Source of the DNA: Cervus elaphus
Taxonomy: Eukaryota > Chordata > Mammalia > Artiodactyla > Cervidae
Assembly: GCF_910594005.1 (NCBI RefSeq)
Contig: NW_025316724.1
Location: 186,001 to 250,000 of the forward strand
Direction: 5' to 3'
Length of the DNA: 64,000 nt
Shown here piece by piece: positions 21,434-33,044 of the stretch. Both the position numbers and the translations under genes were made by a program. Each line of letters opens with the position of its first letter. Positions within the stretch are counted from its first letter, which is position 1. The notes beneath the pieces were generated by a model. It did not search any database. It had not been told where the DNA came from and saw only the letters and a program-made list of their open reading frames with translations.

Positions 21434-24400
21434 TTGGGCATCCAGCCCCTTGCTGGTCCCTTCCCTCTGACGAGGCCCTCTGAGCTCCAGCACCTTGCAG
21501 TGTGGAGACAGCCCCTGCCAGCAACCTCCTCTCCAAGGAGGCCTCGAGCGAGGCCTAGGCCCAGGGGAAAGGCACCAGCGGGGATGAGCCTGGGGAGGCG
21601 CCCGGGCATGTCTGGACCCAGTCCCCGCAGCCTGCCCCTTGCTGGGGCAGTACCCCCGGAGGCCAGGAAGGCCTGGGCAAGGCTGGCCAGGGGCAGGGGC
21701 CCTGCTGGGTCCTGCCCCTGGCCGGTGGGGCCTCTGAGCACAACCGGCCCTCTCCCGCTGGAAGACCTCCCCGGCTGCCTCCAAAGGCCGCTTTGCAAGC
21801 ACTCTGGCCGGCTATCCCTGCAAGCCGCGCACAATGCTCCCAAGCCCGGGAGAAAAGCGCTTCGGGGTGGTGCTCTCTCCCGGCCCTTGCCCCTGAGCCT
21901 GGGGGCCAGGCAGGGGCTAAACACTCCCAGGCCAAGGCAGAACCACATGCACACGTCTGTTCCTGCCCCCTGCACCGGCAGAGAGCTTGGGGGAGCCAGA
22001 GTCTGTCAGGCAGCTGCTGGGCTGGCCGCCTGTGTGGGAAGGGGCAGAGCCGACCTAGGGGCACCCTGGGCCTCTTGCTCTCCCTGCTGCCCTGAGGCTG
22101 CTGGGCCAAAGAGGTCTTGGGCATCCAGCCCCTTGCTGGTCCCTTCCCTCTGACGAGGCCCTCTGAGCTCCAGCACCTTGCAGTGTGGAGACAGCCCCTG
22201 CCAGCAACCTCCTCTCCAAGGAGGCCTCGAGCGAGGCCTAGGCCCAGGGGAAAGGCACCGGCGGGGATGAGCCTGGGGAGGCGCCCGGGCATGTCTGGAC
22301 CCAGTCCCCGCAGCCTGCCCCTTGGTGGGGCCGTACCCCCGGAGGCCAGGAAGGCCTGGGCAAGGCTGGCCAGGGGCAGGGGCCCTGCTGGGTCCTGCCC
22401 CTGGCCTGTGGGGCCTCTGAGCACAACCGGCCCTCTCCCGCTGGAAGACCTCCCCGGCTGCCTCCAAAGGCCGCTTTGCAAGCACTCTGGCCGGCTGTTC
22501 CCGCCAGCCGCGCACAATGCTCCCAAGCCCGGGAGAAAAGCGCTTCGGGGTGGTGCTCTCTCCCGGCCCTTGCCCCTGAGCCTGGGGGCCAGGCAGGGGC
22601 TCCACACTCCCAGGCCAAGGCAGAACCACATGCACACGTCTGTTCCTGCCCCCTGCACCGGCAGAGAGCTCGGGGGAGCCAGAGTCTGTCAGGCAGCTGC
22701 TGGGCTGGCCGCCTGTGTGGGAAGGGGCAGAGCCGACCTAGGGGCACCCTGGGCCTCTTGCTCTCCCTGCTGCCCTGAGGCTGCTGGGCCAAAGAGGTCT
22801 TGGGCATCCAGCCCCTTGCTGGTCCCTTCCCTCTGACGAGGTCCTCTGAGCTCCAGCACCTTGCAGTGTGGAGACAGCCCCTGCCAGCAACCTCCTCTCC
22901 AAGGAGGCCTCAAGCGAGGCCTAGGCCCAGGGGAAAGGCACCAGCGGGGATGAGCCTGGGGAGGCGCCCGGGCATGTCTAGACCCAGTCCCCGCAGCCTG
23001 CCCCTTGCTGGGGCAGTACCCCCGGAGGCCAGGAAGGCCTGGGCAAGGCTGGCCAGGGGCAGGGGCCCTGCTGGGTCCTGCCCCTGGCCTGTGGGGCCTC
23101 TGAGCACAACCGGCCCTCTCCCGCTGGAAGACCTCCCCGGCTGCCTCCAAAGGCCGCTTTGCAAGCACTCTGGCCGGCTGTTCCCACCAGCCGCGCACAA
23201 TGCTCCCAAGCCCGGGAGAAAAGCGCTTCGGGGTGGTGCTCTCTCCCGGCCCATGCCCCTGAGCCTGGGGGCCAGGCAGGGGCTCCACACTCCCAGGCCA
23301 AGGCAGAACCACATGCACACGTCTGTTCCTGCCCCCTGCACCGGCAGAGAGCTCGGGGGAGCCAGAGTCTGTCAGGCAGCTGCTGGGCTGGCCGCCTGTG
23401 TGGGAAGGGGCAGAGCCGACCTAGGGGCACCCTGGGCCTCTTGCTCTCCCTGCTGCCCTGAGGCTGCTGGGCCAAAGAGGTCTTGGGCATCCAGCCCCTT
23501 GCTGGTCCCTTCCCTCTGACGAGGCCCTCTGAGCTCCAGCACCTTGCAGTGTGGAGACAGCCCCTGCCAGCAACCTCCTCTCCAAGGAGGCCTCAAGCGA
23601 GGCCTAGGCCCAGGGGAAAGGCACCGGCGGGGATGAGCCTGGGGAGGCACCCGGGCATGTCTGGACCCAGTCCCCGCAGCCTGCCCCTTGGTGGGGCAGT
23701 ACCCCCGGAGGCCAGGAAGGCCTGGGCAAGGCTGGCCAGGGGCAGGGGCCCTGCTGGGTCCTGCCCCTGGCCTGTGGGGCCTCTGAGCACAACCGGCCCT
23801 CTCCCGCTGGAAGACCTCCCCGGCTGCCTCCAAAGGCCGCTTTGCAAGCACTCTGGCCGGCTGTTCCCGCCAGCTGCGCACAATGCTCCCAAGCCCGGGA
23901 GAAAAGCGCTTCGGGGTGGTGCTCTCTCCCGGCCCTTGCCCCTGTGCCTGGGGGCCAGGCAGGGGCTCCACACTCCCAGGCCAAGGCAGAACCACATGGA
24001 CACGTCTGTTCCTGCCCCCTGCACCGGCAGAGAGCTCGGGGGAGCCAGAGTCTGTCAGGCAGCTGCTGGGCTGGCCGCCTGTGTGGGAAGGGGCAGAGCC
24101 GACCTAGGGGCACCCTGGGCCTCTTGCTCTCCCTGCTGCCCTGAGGCTGCTGGGCCAAAGAGGTCTTGGGCATCCAGCCCCTTGCTGGTCCCTTCCCTCT
24201 GACGAGGCCCTCTGAGCTCCAGCACCTTGCAGTGTGGAGACAGCCCCTGCCAGCAACCTCCTCTCCAAGGAGGCCTCAAGCGAGGCCTAGGCCCAGGGGA
24301 AAGGCACCAGCGGGGATGAGCCTGGGGAGGCGCCCGGGCATGTCTGGACCCAGTCCCCGCAGCCTGCCCCTTGCTGGGGCAGTACCCCCGGAGGCCAGGA

Positions 24401-24848
24401 AGGCCTGGGCAAGGCTGGCCAGGGGCAGGGGCCCTGCTGGGTCCCGCCCCTGGCCTGTGGGGCCTCTGAGCACAACCGGCCCTCTCCCGCTGGAAGACCT
24501 CCCCGGCTGCCTCCAAAGGCCGCTTTGCAAGCACTCTGGCCGGCTGTTCCCGCCAGCCGCGCACAATGCTCCCAAGCCCGGGAGAAAAGCGCTTCGGGGT
24601 GGTGCTCTCTCCCGGCCCTTGCCCCTGAGCCTGGGGGCCAGGCAGGGGCTCCACACTCCCAGGCCAAGGCAGAACCACATGCACACGTCTGTTCCTGCCC
24701 CCTGCACCGGCAGAGAGCTCGGGGGAGCCAGAGTCTGTCAGGCAGCTGCTGGGCTGGCCGCCTGTGTGGGAAGGGGCAGAGCCGACCTAGGGGCACCCTG
24801 GGCCTCTTGCTCTCCCTGCTGCCCTGAGGCTGCTGGGCCAAAGAGGTC
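21434..24848. repeat. monomers 32-36, absent from the distant copy
   Basis: 32 is a clustered-variant unit with CTAAACA. 33 has TTGGT and a private GGGCCGTACC. 34 has private changes (GAGGTCC, TCTAGACC, CCCACCAG, CCCATGCC). 35 has TTGGT, GCACCC, CAGCTGCG, CCTGTGCC and CATGGAC. 36 has CTCAAG and GTCCCGCC. The flanking blocks 26-31 and 37-40 recur at 73-78 and 79-82 with nothing between them. Confidence 0.7.
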
Positions 24849-27580
24849 TTGGGCATCCAGCCCCTTGCTGGTCCCTTCCCTCTGACGAGGCCCTCTGAGC
24901 TCCAGCACCTTGCAGTGTGGAGACAGCCCCTGACAGCAACCTCCTCTCCAAGGAGGCCTCGAGCGAGGCCTAGGCCCAGGGGAAAGGCACCAGCGGGGAT
25001 GAGCCTGGGGAGGCGCCCGGGCATGTCTGGACCCAGTCCCCGCAGCCTGCCCCTTGCTGGGGCAGTACCCCCGGAGGCCAGGAAGGCCTGGGCAAGGCTG
25101 GCCAGGGGCAGGGGCCCTGCTGGGTCCTGCCCCTGGCCTGTGGGGCCTCTGAGCACAACCGGCCCTCTCCCGCTGGAAGACCTCCCCGGCTGCCTCCAAA
25201 GGCCGCTTTGCAAGCACTCTGGCCGGCTGTTCCCGCCAGCCGCGCACAATGCTCCCAAGCCCGTGAGAAAAGCGCTTCGGGGTGGTGCTCTCTCCCGGCC
25301 CTTGCCCCTGAGCCTGGGGGCCAGGCAGGGGGTCCACACTCCCAGGCCAAGGCAGAACCACATGCACACGTCTGTTCCTGCCCCCTGCACCGGCAGAGAG
25401 CTCGGGGGAGCCAGAGTCTGTCAGGCAGCTGCTGGGCTGGCCGCCTGTGTGGGAAGGGGCAGAGCCGACCTAGGGGCACCCTGGGCCTCTTGCTCTCCCT
25501 GCTGCCCTGAGGCTGCTGGGCCAAAGAGGTCTTGGGCATCCAGCCCCTTGCTGGTCCCTTCCCTCTGACGAGGCCCTCTGAGCTCCAGCACCTTGCAGTG
25601 TGGAGACAGCCCCTGCCAGCAACCTCCTCTCCAAGGAGGCCTCAAGCGAGGCCTAGGCCCAGGGGAAAGGCACCAGCGGGGATGAGCCTGGGGAGGCGCC
25701 CGGGCATGTCTGGACCCAGTCCCCGCAGCCTGCCCCTTGCTGGGGCAGTACCCTCGGAGGCCAGGAAGGCCTGGGCAAGGCTGGCCAGGGGCAGGGGCCC
25801 TGCTGGGTCCTGCCCCTGGCCTGTGGGGCCTCTGAGCACAACCGGCCCTCTCCCGCTGGAAGACTTCCCCGGCTGCCTCCAAAGGCCGCTTTGCAAGCAC
25901 TCTGGCCGGCTGTTCCCGCCAGCCGCGCACAATGCTCCCAAGCCCGGGAGAAAAGCGCTTCGGGGTGGTGCTCTCTCCCGGCCCTTGCCCCTGAGCCTGG
26001 GGGCCAGGCAGGGGCTCCACACTCCCAGGCCAAGGCAGAACCACATGCACACGTCTGTTCCTGCCCCCTGCACCGGCAGAGAGCTCGGGGGAGCCAGAGT
26101 CTGTCAGGCAGCTGCTGGGCTGGCCGCCTGTGTGGGAAGGGGCAGAGCCGACCTAGGGGCACCCTGGGCCTCTTGCTCTCCCTGCTGCCCTGAGGCTGCT
26201 GGGCCAAAGAGGTCTTGGGCATCCAGCCCCTTGCTGGTCCCTTCCCTCTGACGAGGCCCTCTGAGCTCCAGCACCTTGCAGTGTGGAGACAGCCCCTGCC
26301 AGCAACCTCCTCTCCAAGGAGGCCTCAAGCGAGGCCTAGGCCCAGGGGAAAGGCACCGGCGGGGATGAGCCTGGGGAGGCGCCTGGGCATGTCTGGACCC
26401 AGTCCCCGCAGCCTGCCCCTTGCTGGGGCAGTACCCCCGGAGGCCAGGAAGGCCTGGGCAAGGCTGGCCAGGGGCAGGGGCCCTGCTGGGTCCTGCCCCT
26501 GGCCTGTGGGGCCTCTGAGCACAACCGGCCCTCTCCCGCTGGAAGACCTCCCCGGCTGCCTCCAAAGGCCACTTTGCAAGCACTCTGGCCGGCTGTTCCC
26601 GCCAGCCGCGCACAATGCTCCCAAGCCCGGGAGAAAAGCGCTTCGGGGTGGTGCTCTCTCCCGGCCCTTGCCCCTGAGCCTGGGGGCCAGGCAGGGGCTC
26701 CACACTCCCAGGCCAAGGCAGAACCACATGCACACGTCTGTTCCTGCCCCCTGCACCGGCAGAGAGCTCGGGGGAGCCAGAGTCTGTCAGGCAGCTGCTG
26801 GGCTGGCCGCCTGTGTGGGAAGGGGCAGAGCCGACCTAGGGGCACCCTGGGCCTCTTGCTCTCCCTGCTGCCCTGAGGCTGCTGGGCCAAAGAGGTCTTG
26901 GGCATCCAGCCCCTTGCTGGTCCCTTCCCTCTGACGAGGCCCTCTGAGCTCCAGCACCTTGCAGTGTGGAGACAGCCCCTGCCAGCAACCTCCTCTCCAA
27001 GGAGGCCTCAAGCGAGGCCTAGGCCCAGGGGAAAGGCACCGGCGGGGATGAGCCTGGGGAGGCGCCCGGGCATGTGTGGACCCAGTCCCCGCAGCCTGCC
27101 CCTTGCTGGGGCAGTACCCCCGGAGGCCAGGAAGGCCTGGGCAAGGCTGGCCAGGGGCAGGGGCCCTGCTGGGTCCTGCCCCTGGCCTGTGGGGCCTCTG
27201 AGCACAACCGGCCCTCTCCCGCTGGAAGACCTCCCCGGCTGCCTCCAAAGGCCGCTTTGCAAGCACTCTGGCCGGCTGTTCCCGCCAGCCGCGCACAATG
27301 CTCCCAAGCCCGGGAGAAAAGCGCTTCGGGGTGGTGCTCTCTCCCGGCCCTTGCCCCTGAGCCTGGGGGCCAGGCAGGGGCTCCACACTCCCAGGCCAAG
27401 GCAGAACCACATGCACACGTCTGTTCCTGCCCCCTGCACCGGCAGAGAGCTCGGGGGAGCCAGAGTCTGTCAGGCAGCTGCTGGGCTGGCCACCTGTGTG
27501 GGAAGGGGCAGAGCCGACCTAGGGGCACCCTGGGCCTCTTGCTCTCCCTGCTGCCCTGAGGCTGCTGGGCCAAAGAGGTC
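24849..27580. repeat. block of monomers 37-40, counterpart of 79-82
   Basis: 37 has CTGACAGC with GGGGGTCC; 38 has CTCAAG with GTACCCTCGG; 39 has GCGCCTGGGC with GGCCACTTTG; 40 has CTCAAG and CACCGGCGG. The same succession is at 53535-56266, 42 monomers (28,686 bp) away. Private changes since the split include CCGTGAG in 37, AGACTTCC in 38 and CATGTGTGG in 40. Confidence 0.77.
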
Positions 27581-28263
27581 TTGGGCATCCAGCCCCTTGC
27601 TGGTCCCTTCCCTCTGACGAGGCCCTCTGAGCTCCAGCACCTTGCAGTGTGGAGACAGCCCCTGCCAGCAACCTCCTCTCCAAGGAGGCCTCAAGCGAGG
27701 CCTAGGCCCAGGGGAAAGGCACCAGCGGGGATGAGCCTGGGGAGGCGCCCGGGCATGTCTGGACCCAGTCCCCGCAGCCTGCCCCTTGGTGAGGCAGTAT
27801 CCCCGGAGGCCAGGAAGGCCTGGGCAAGGCTGGCCAGGGGCAGGGGCCCTGCTGGGTCCTGCCCCTGGCCTGTGGGGCCTCTGAGCACAACCGGCCCTCT
27901 CCCGCTGGAAGACCTCCCCGGCTGCCTCCAAAGGCCGCTTTGCAAGCACTCTGGCCGGCTGTTCCCGCCAGCCGCGCACAATGCTCCCAAGCCCGGGAGA
28001 AAAGCGCTTCGGGGTGGTGCTCTCTCCCGGCCCTTGCCCCTGAGCCTGGGGGCCAGGCAGGGGCTCCACACTCCCAGGCCAAGGCAGAACCACATGCACA
28101 CGTCTGTTCCTGCCCCCTGCACCGGCAGAGAGCTCGGGGGAGCCAGAGTCTGTCAGGCAGCTGCTGGGCAGGCCGCCTGTGTGAGAAGGGGCAGAGCCGA
28201 CCTAGGGGCACCCTGGGACTTTTGCTCTCCCTGCTGCCCTGCGGCTGCTGGGCCAAAGAGGTC
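27581..28263. repeat. monomer 41, clustered private changes at 3' end
   Basis: Five substitutions fall within 73 bp: 28170 (T to A), 28184 (G to A), 28218 (C to A), 28221 (C to T) and 28242 (A to C). The last turns a recurrent TGA into TGC and lets a + strand frame run 27940-28983, which is accidental. The unit also has GGTGAGGCAGTATCCC near 27788-27803. Confidence 0.8.
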
Positions 28264-31200
28264 TTGGGCATCCAGCCCCTTGCTGGTCCCTTCCCTCTGA
28301 CGAGGCCCTCTGAGCTCCAGCACCTTGCAGTGTGGAGACAGCCCCTGCCAGCAACCTCCTCTCCAAGGAGGCCTCGAGCGAGGCCTAGGCCCAGGGGAAA
28401 GGCACCGGCGGGGATGAGCCTGGGGAGGCGCCCGGGCCTGTCTGGACCCAGTCCCCGCAGCCTGCCCCTTGCTGGGGCAGTACCCCCGGAGGCCAGGAAG
28501 GCCTGGGCAAGGCTGGCCAGGGGCAGGGGCCCTGCTGGGTCCTGCCCCTGGCCTGTGGGGCCTCTGAGCACAACCGGCCCTCTCCCGCTGGAAGACCTCC
28601 CCGGCTGCCTCCAAAGGCCGCTTTGCAAGCACTCTGGCCGGCTGTTCCCGCCAGCCGCGCACAATGCTCCCAAGCCCGGGAGAAAAGCGCTTCGGGGTGG
28701 TGCTCTCTCCCGGCCCTTGCCCCTGAGCCTGGGGGCCAGGCAGGGGCTCCACACTCCCAGGCCAAGGCAGAACCACATGCACACGTCTGTTCCTGCCCCC
28801 TGCACCGGCAGAGAGCTCGGGGGAGCCAGAGTCTGTCAGGCAGCTGCTGGGCTGGCCGCCTGTGTGGGAAGGGGCAGAGCCGACCTAGGGGCCCCCTGGG
28901 CCTCTTGCTCTCCCTGCTGCCCTGAGGCTGCTGGGCCAAAGAGGTCTTGGGCATCCAGCCCCTTGCTGGTCCCTTCCCTCTGACGAGGCCCTCTGAGCTC
29001 CAGCACCTTGCAGTGTGGAGACAGCCCCTGCCAGCAACCTCCTCTCCAAGGAGGCCTCGAGCGAGGCCTAGGCCCAGGGGAAAGGCACCGGCGGGGATGA
29101 GCCTGGGGAGGCGCCCGGGCATGTCTGGACCCAGTCCCCGCAGCCTGCCCCTTGCTGGGGCAGTACCCCCGGAGGCCAGGAAGGCCTGGGCAAGGCTGGC
29201 CAGGGGCAGGGGCCCTGCTGGGTCCTGCCCCTGGCCTGTGGGGCCTCTGAGCACAACCGGCCCTCTCCCGCTGGAAGACCTCCCCGGCTGCCTCCAAAGG
29301 CCGCTTTGCAAGCACTCTGGCCGGCTGTTCCCGCCAGCCGCGCACAATGCTCCCAAGCCCGGGAGAAAAGCGCTTCGGGGTGGTGCTCTCTCCCGGCCCT
29401 TGCCCCTGAGCCTGGGGGCCAGGCAGGGGCTCCACACTCCCAGGCCAAGGCAGAACCACATGCACACGTCTGTTCCTGCCCCCTGCACCGGCAGAGAGCT
29501 CGGGGGAGCCAGAGTCTGTCAGGCAGCTGCTGGGCTGGCCGCCTGTGTGGGAAGGGGCAGAGCCGACCTAGGGGCACCCTGGGCCTCTTGCTCTCCCTGC
29601 TGCCCTGAGGCTGCTGGGCCAAAGAGGTCTTGGGCATCCAGCCCCTTGCTGGTCCCTTCCCTCTGACGAGGCCCTCTGAGCTCCAGCACCTTGCAGTGTG
29701 GAGACAGCCCCTGCCAGCAACCTCCTCTCCAAGGAGGCCTCAAGCGAGGCCTAGGCCCAGGGGAAAGGCACCGGCGGGGATGAGCCTGGGGAGGCGCCCG
29801 GGCATGTCTGGACCCAGTCCCCGCAGCCTGCCCCTTGCTGGGGCAGTACCCCCGGAGGCCAGGAAGGCCTGGGCAAGGCTGGCCAGGGGCAGGGGCCCTG
29901 CTGGGTCCTGCCCCTGGCCTGTGGGGCCTCTGAGCACAACCGGCCCTCTCCCGCTGGAAGACCTCCCCGGCTGCCTCCAAAGGCCGCTTTGCAAGCACTC
30001 TGGCCGGCTGTTCCCGCCAGCCGCGCACAATGCTCCCAAGCCCGGGAGAAAAGCGCTTCGGGGTGGTGCTCTCTCCCGGCCCTTGCCCCTGAGCCTGGGG
30101 GCCAGGCAGGGGCTCCACACTCCCAGGCCAAGGCAGAACCACATGCACACGTCTGTTCCTGCCCCCTGCACCGGCAGAGAGCTCGGGGGAGCCAGAGTCT
30201 GTCAGGCAGCTGCTGGGCTGGCCGCCTGTGTGGGAAGGGGCAGAGCCGACCTAGGGGCACCCTGGGCCTCTTGCTCTCCCTGCTGCCCTGAGGCTGCTGG
30301 GCCAAAGAGGTCTTGGGCATCCAGCCCCTTGCTGGTCCCTTCCCTCTGACGAGGCCCTCTGAGCTCCAGCACCTTGCAGTGTGGAGACAGCCCCTGCCAG
30401 CAACCTCCTCTCCAAGGAGGCCTCAAGCGAGGCCTAGGCCCAGGGGAAAGGCACCGGCGGGGATGAGCCTGGGGAGGCGCCCGGGCATGTCTGGACCCAG
30501 TCCCCGCAGCCTGCCCCTTGCTGGGGCAGTACCCCCGGAGGCCAGGAAGGCCTGGGCAAGGCTGGCCAGGGGCAGGGGCCCTGCTGGGTCCTGCCCCTGG
30601 CCTGTGGGGCCTCTGAGCACAACCGGCCCTCTCCCGCTGGAAGACCTCCCCGGCTGCCTCCAAAGGCCGCTTTGCAAGCACTCTGGCCGGCTGTTCCCGC
30701 CAGCCGCGCACAATGCTCCCAAGCCCGGGAGAAAAGCGCTTCGGGGTGGTGCTCTCTCCCGGCCCTTGCCCCTGAGCCTGGGGGCCAGGCAGGGGCTCCA
30801 CACTCCCAGGCCAAGGCAGAACCACATGCACACGTCTGTTCCTGCCCCCTGCACCGGCAGAGAGCTCGGGGGAGCCAGAGTCTGTCAGGCAGCTGCTGGG
30901 CTGGCCGCCTGTGTGGGAAGGGGCAGAGCCGACCTAGGGGCACCCTGGACCTCTTGCTCTCCCTGCTGCCCTGAGGCTGCTGGGCCAAAGAGGTCTTGGG
31001 CATCCAGCCCCTTGCTGGTCCCTTCCCTCTGACGAGGCCCTCTGAGCTCCAGCACCTTGCAGTGTGGAGACAGCCCCTGCCAGCAACCTCCTCTCCAAGG
31101 AGGCCTCAAGCGAGGCCTAGGCCCAGGGGAAAGGCACCGGCGGGGATGAGCCTGGGGAGGCGCCCGGGCATGTCTGGACCCAGTCCCCGCAGCCTGCCCC

Positions 31201-33044
31201 TTGCTGGGGCAGTACCCCCGGAGGCCAGGAAGGCCTGGGCAAGGCTGGCCAGGGGCAGGGGCCCTGCTGGGTCCTGCCCCTGGCCTGTGGGGCCTCTGAG
31301 CACAACCGGCCCTCTCCCGCTGGAAGACCTCCCCGGCTGCCTCCAAAGGCCGCTTTGCAAGCACTCTGGCCGGCTGTTCCCGCCAGCCGCGCACAATGCT
31401 CCCAAGCCCGGGAGAAAAGCGCTTCGGGGTGGTGCTCTCTCCCGGCCCTTGCCCCTGAGCCTGGGGGCCAGGCAGGGGCTCCACACTCCCAGGCCAAGGC
31501 AGAACCACATGCACACGTCTGTTCCTGCCCCCTGCACCGGCAGAGAGCTCGGGGGAGCCAGAGTCTGTCAGGCAGCTGCTGGGCTGGCCGCCTGTGTGGG
31601 AAGGGGCAGAGCCGACCTAGGGGCCCCCTGGGCCTCTTGCTCTCCCTGCTGCCCTGAGGCTGCTGGGCCAAAGAGGTCTTGGGCATCCAGCCCCTTGCTG
31701 GTCCCTTCCCTCTGACGAGGCCCTCTGAGCTCCAGCACCTTGCAGTGTGGAGACAGCCCCTGCCAGCAACCTCCTCTCCAAGGAGGCCTCGAGCGAGGCC
31801 TAGGCCCAGGGGAAAGGCACCGGCGGGGATGAGCCTGGGGAGGCGCCCGGGCATGTCTGGACCCAGTCCCCGCAGCCTGCCCCTTGCTGGGGCAGTACCC
31901 CCGGAGGCCAGGAAGGCCTGGGCAAGGCTGGCCAGGGGCAGGGGCCCTGCTGGGTCCTGCCCCTGGCCTGTGGGGCCTCTGAGCACAACCGGCCCTCTCC
32001 CGCTGGAAGACCTCCCCGGCTGCCTCCAAAGGCCGCTTTGCAAGCACTCTGGCCGGCTGTTCCCGCCAGCCGCGCACAATGCTCCCAAGCCCGGGAGAAA
32101 AGCGCTTCGGGGTGGTGCTCTCTCCCGGCCCTTGCCCCTGAGCCTGGGGGCCAGGCAGGGGCTCCACACTCCCAGGCCAAGGCAGAACCACATGCACACG
32201 TCTGTTCCTGCCCCCTGCACCGGCAGAGAGCTCGGGGGAGCCAGAGTCTGTCAGGCAGCTGCTGGGCTGGCCGCCTGTGTGGGAAGGGGCAGAGCCGACC
32301 TAGGGGCACCCTGGGCCTCTTGCTCTCCCTGCTGCCCTGAGGCTGCTGGGCCAAAGAGGTCTTGGGCATCCAGCCCCTTGCTGGTCCCTTCCCTCTGACG
32401 AGGCCCTCTGAGCTCCAGCACCTTGCAGTGTGGAGACAGCCCCTGCCAGCAACCTCCTCTCCAAGGAGGCCTCAAGCGAGGCCTAGGCCCAGGGGAAAGG
32501 CACCGGCGGGGATGAGCCTGGGGAGGCGCCCGGGCATGTCTGGACCCAGTCCCCGCAGCCTGCCCCTTGCTGGGGCAGTACCCCCGGAGGCCAGGAAGGC
32601 CTGGGCAAGGCTGGCCAGGGGCAGGGGCCCTGCTGGGTCCTGCCCCTGGCCTGTGGGGCCTCTGAGCACAACCGGCCCTCTCCCGCTGGAAGACCTCCCC
32701 GGCTGCCTCCAAAGGCCGCTTTGCAAGCACTCTGGCCGGCTGTTCCCGCCAGCCGCGCACAATGCTCCCAAGCCCGGGAGAAAAGCGCTTCGGGGTGGTG
32801 CTCTCTCCCGGCCCTTGCCCCTGAGCCTGGGGGCCAGGCAGGGGCTCCACACTCCCAGGCCAAGGCAGAACCACATGCACACGTCTGTTCCTGCCCCCTG
32901 CACCGGCAGAGAGCTCGGGGGAGCCAGAGTCTGTCAGGCAGCTGCTGGGCTGGCCGCCTGTGTGGGAAGGGGCAGAGCCGACCTAGGGGCACCCTGGGCC
33001 TCTTGCTCTCCCTGCTGCCCTGAGGCTGCTGGGCCAAAGAGGTC
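28264..33044. repeat. tetramer-spaced, very homogeneous units 42-48
   Basis: Monomers 42 and 46 share the rare GGGGCCCCCTGG (A to C). Each is followed by a CTCGAG unit (43, 47) and then a CTCAAG unit (44, 48), giving a 2732-bp repeat. All seven have CACCGGCGG and GGCCTGTGG. Monomers 43-48 differ at very few places: CTCGAG/CTCAAG, the GGGGCCCCC of 46, and a private CTGGACC in 45. Confidence 0.78.

Larger units (their letters stand above)
22117..33044. repeat. 16-monomer subfamily run (33-48) with GGCCTGTGG
   Basis: All sixteen consecutive units have T at the 548-equivalent (GGCCTGTGG), immediately 3' of the long hairpin. Monomer 32 before and 49 after have GGCCGGTGG. Elsewhere the T state is scattered. 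The right boundary is sharp and coincides with a switch from CACCGGCGG units to CACCAGCGG/TTGGT units. This is a local amplification domain. Confidence 0.78.

Noticed and set aside
27940..28983. + strand open stretch of 347 codons
   Set aside because: Made by TGA to TGC at 28240-28242 in monomer 41 alone; it reads through into monomer 42.
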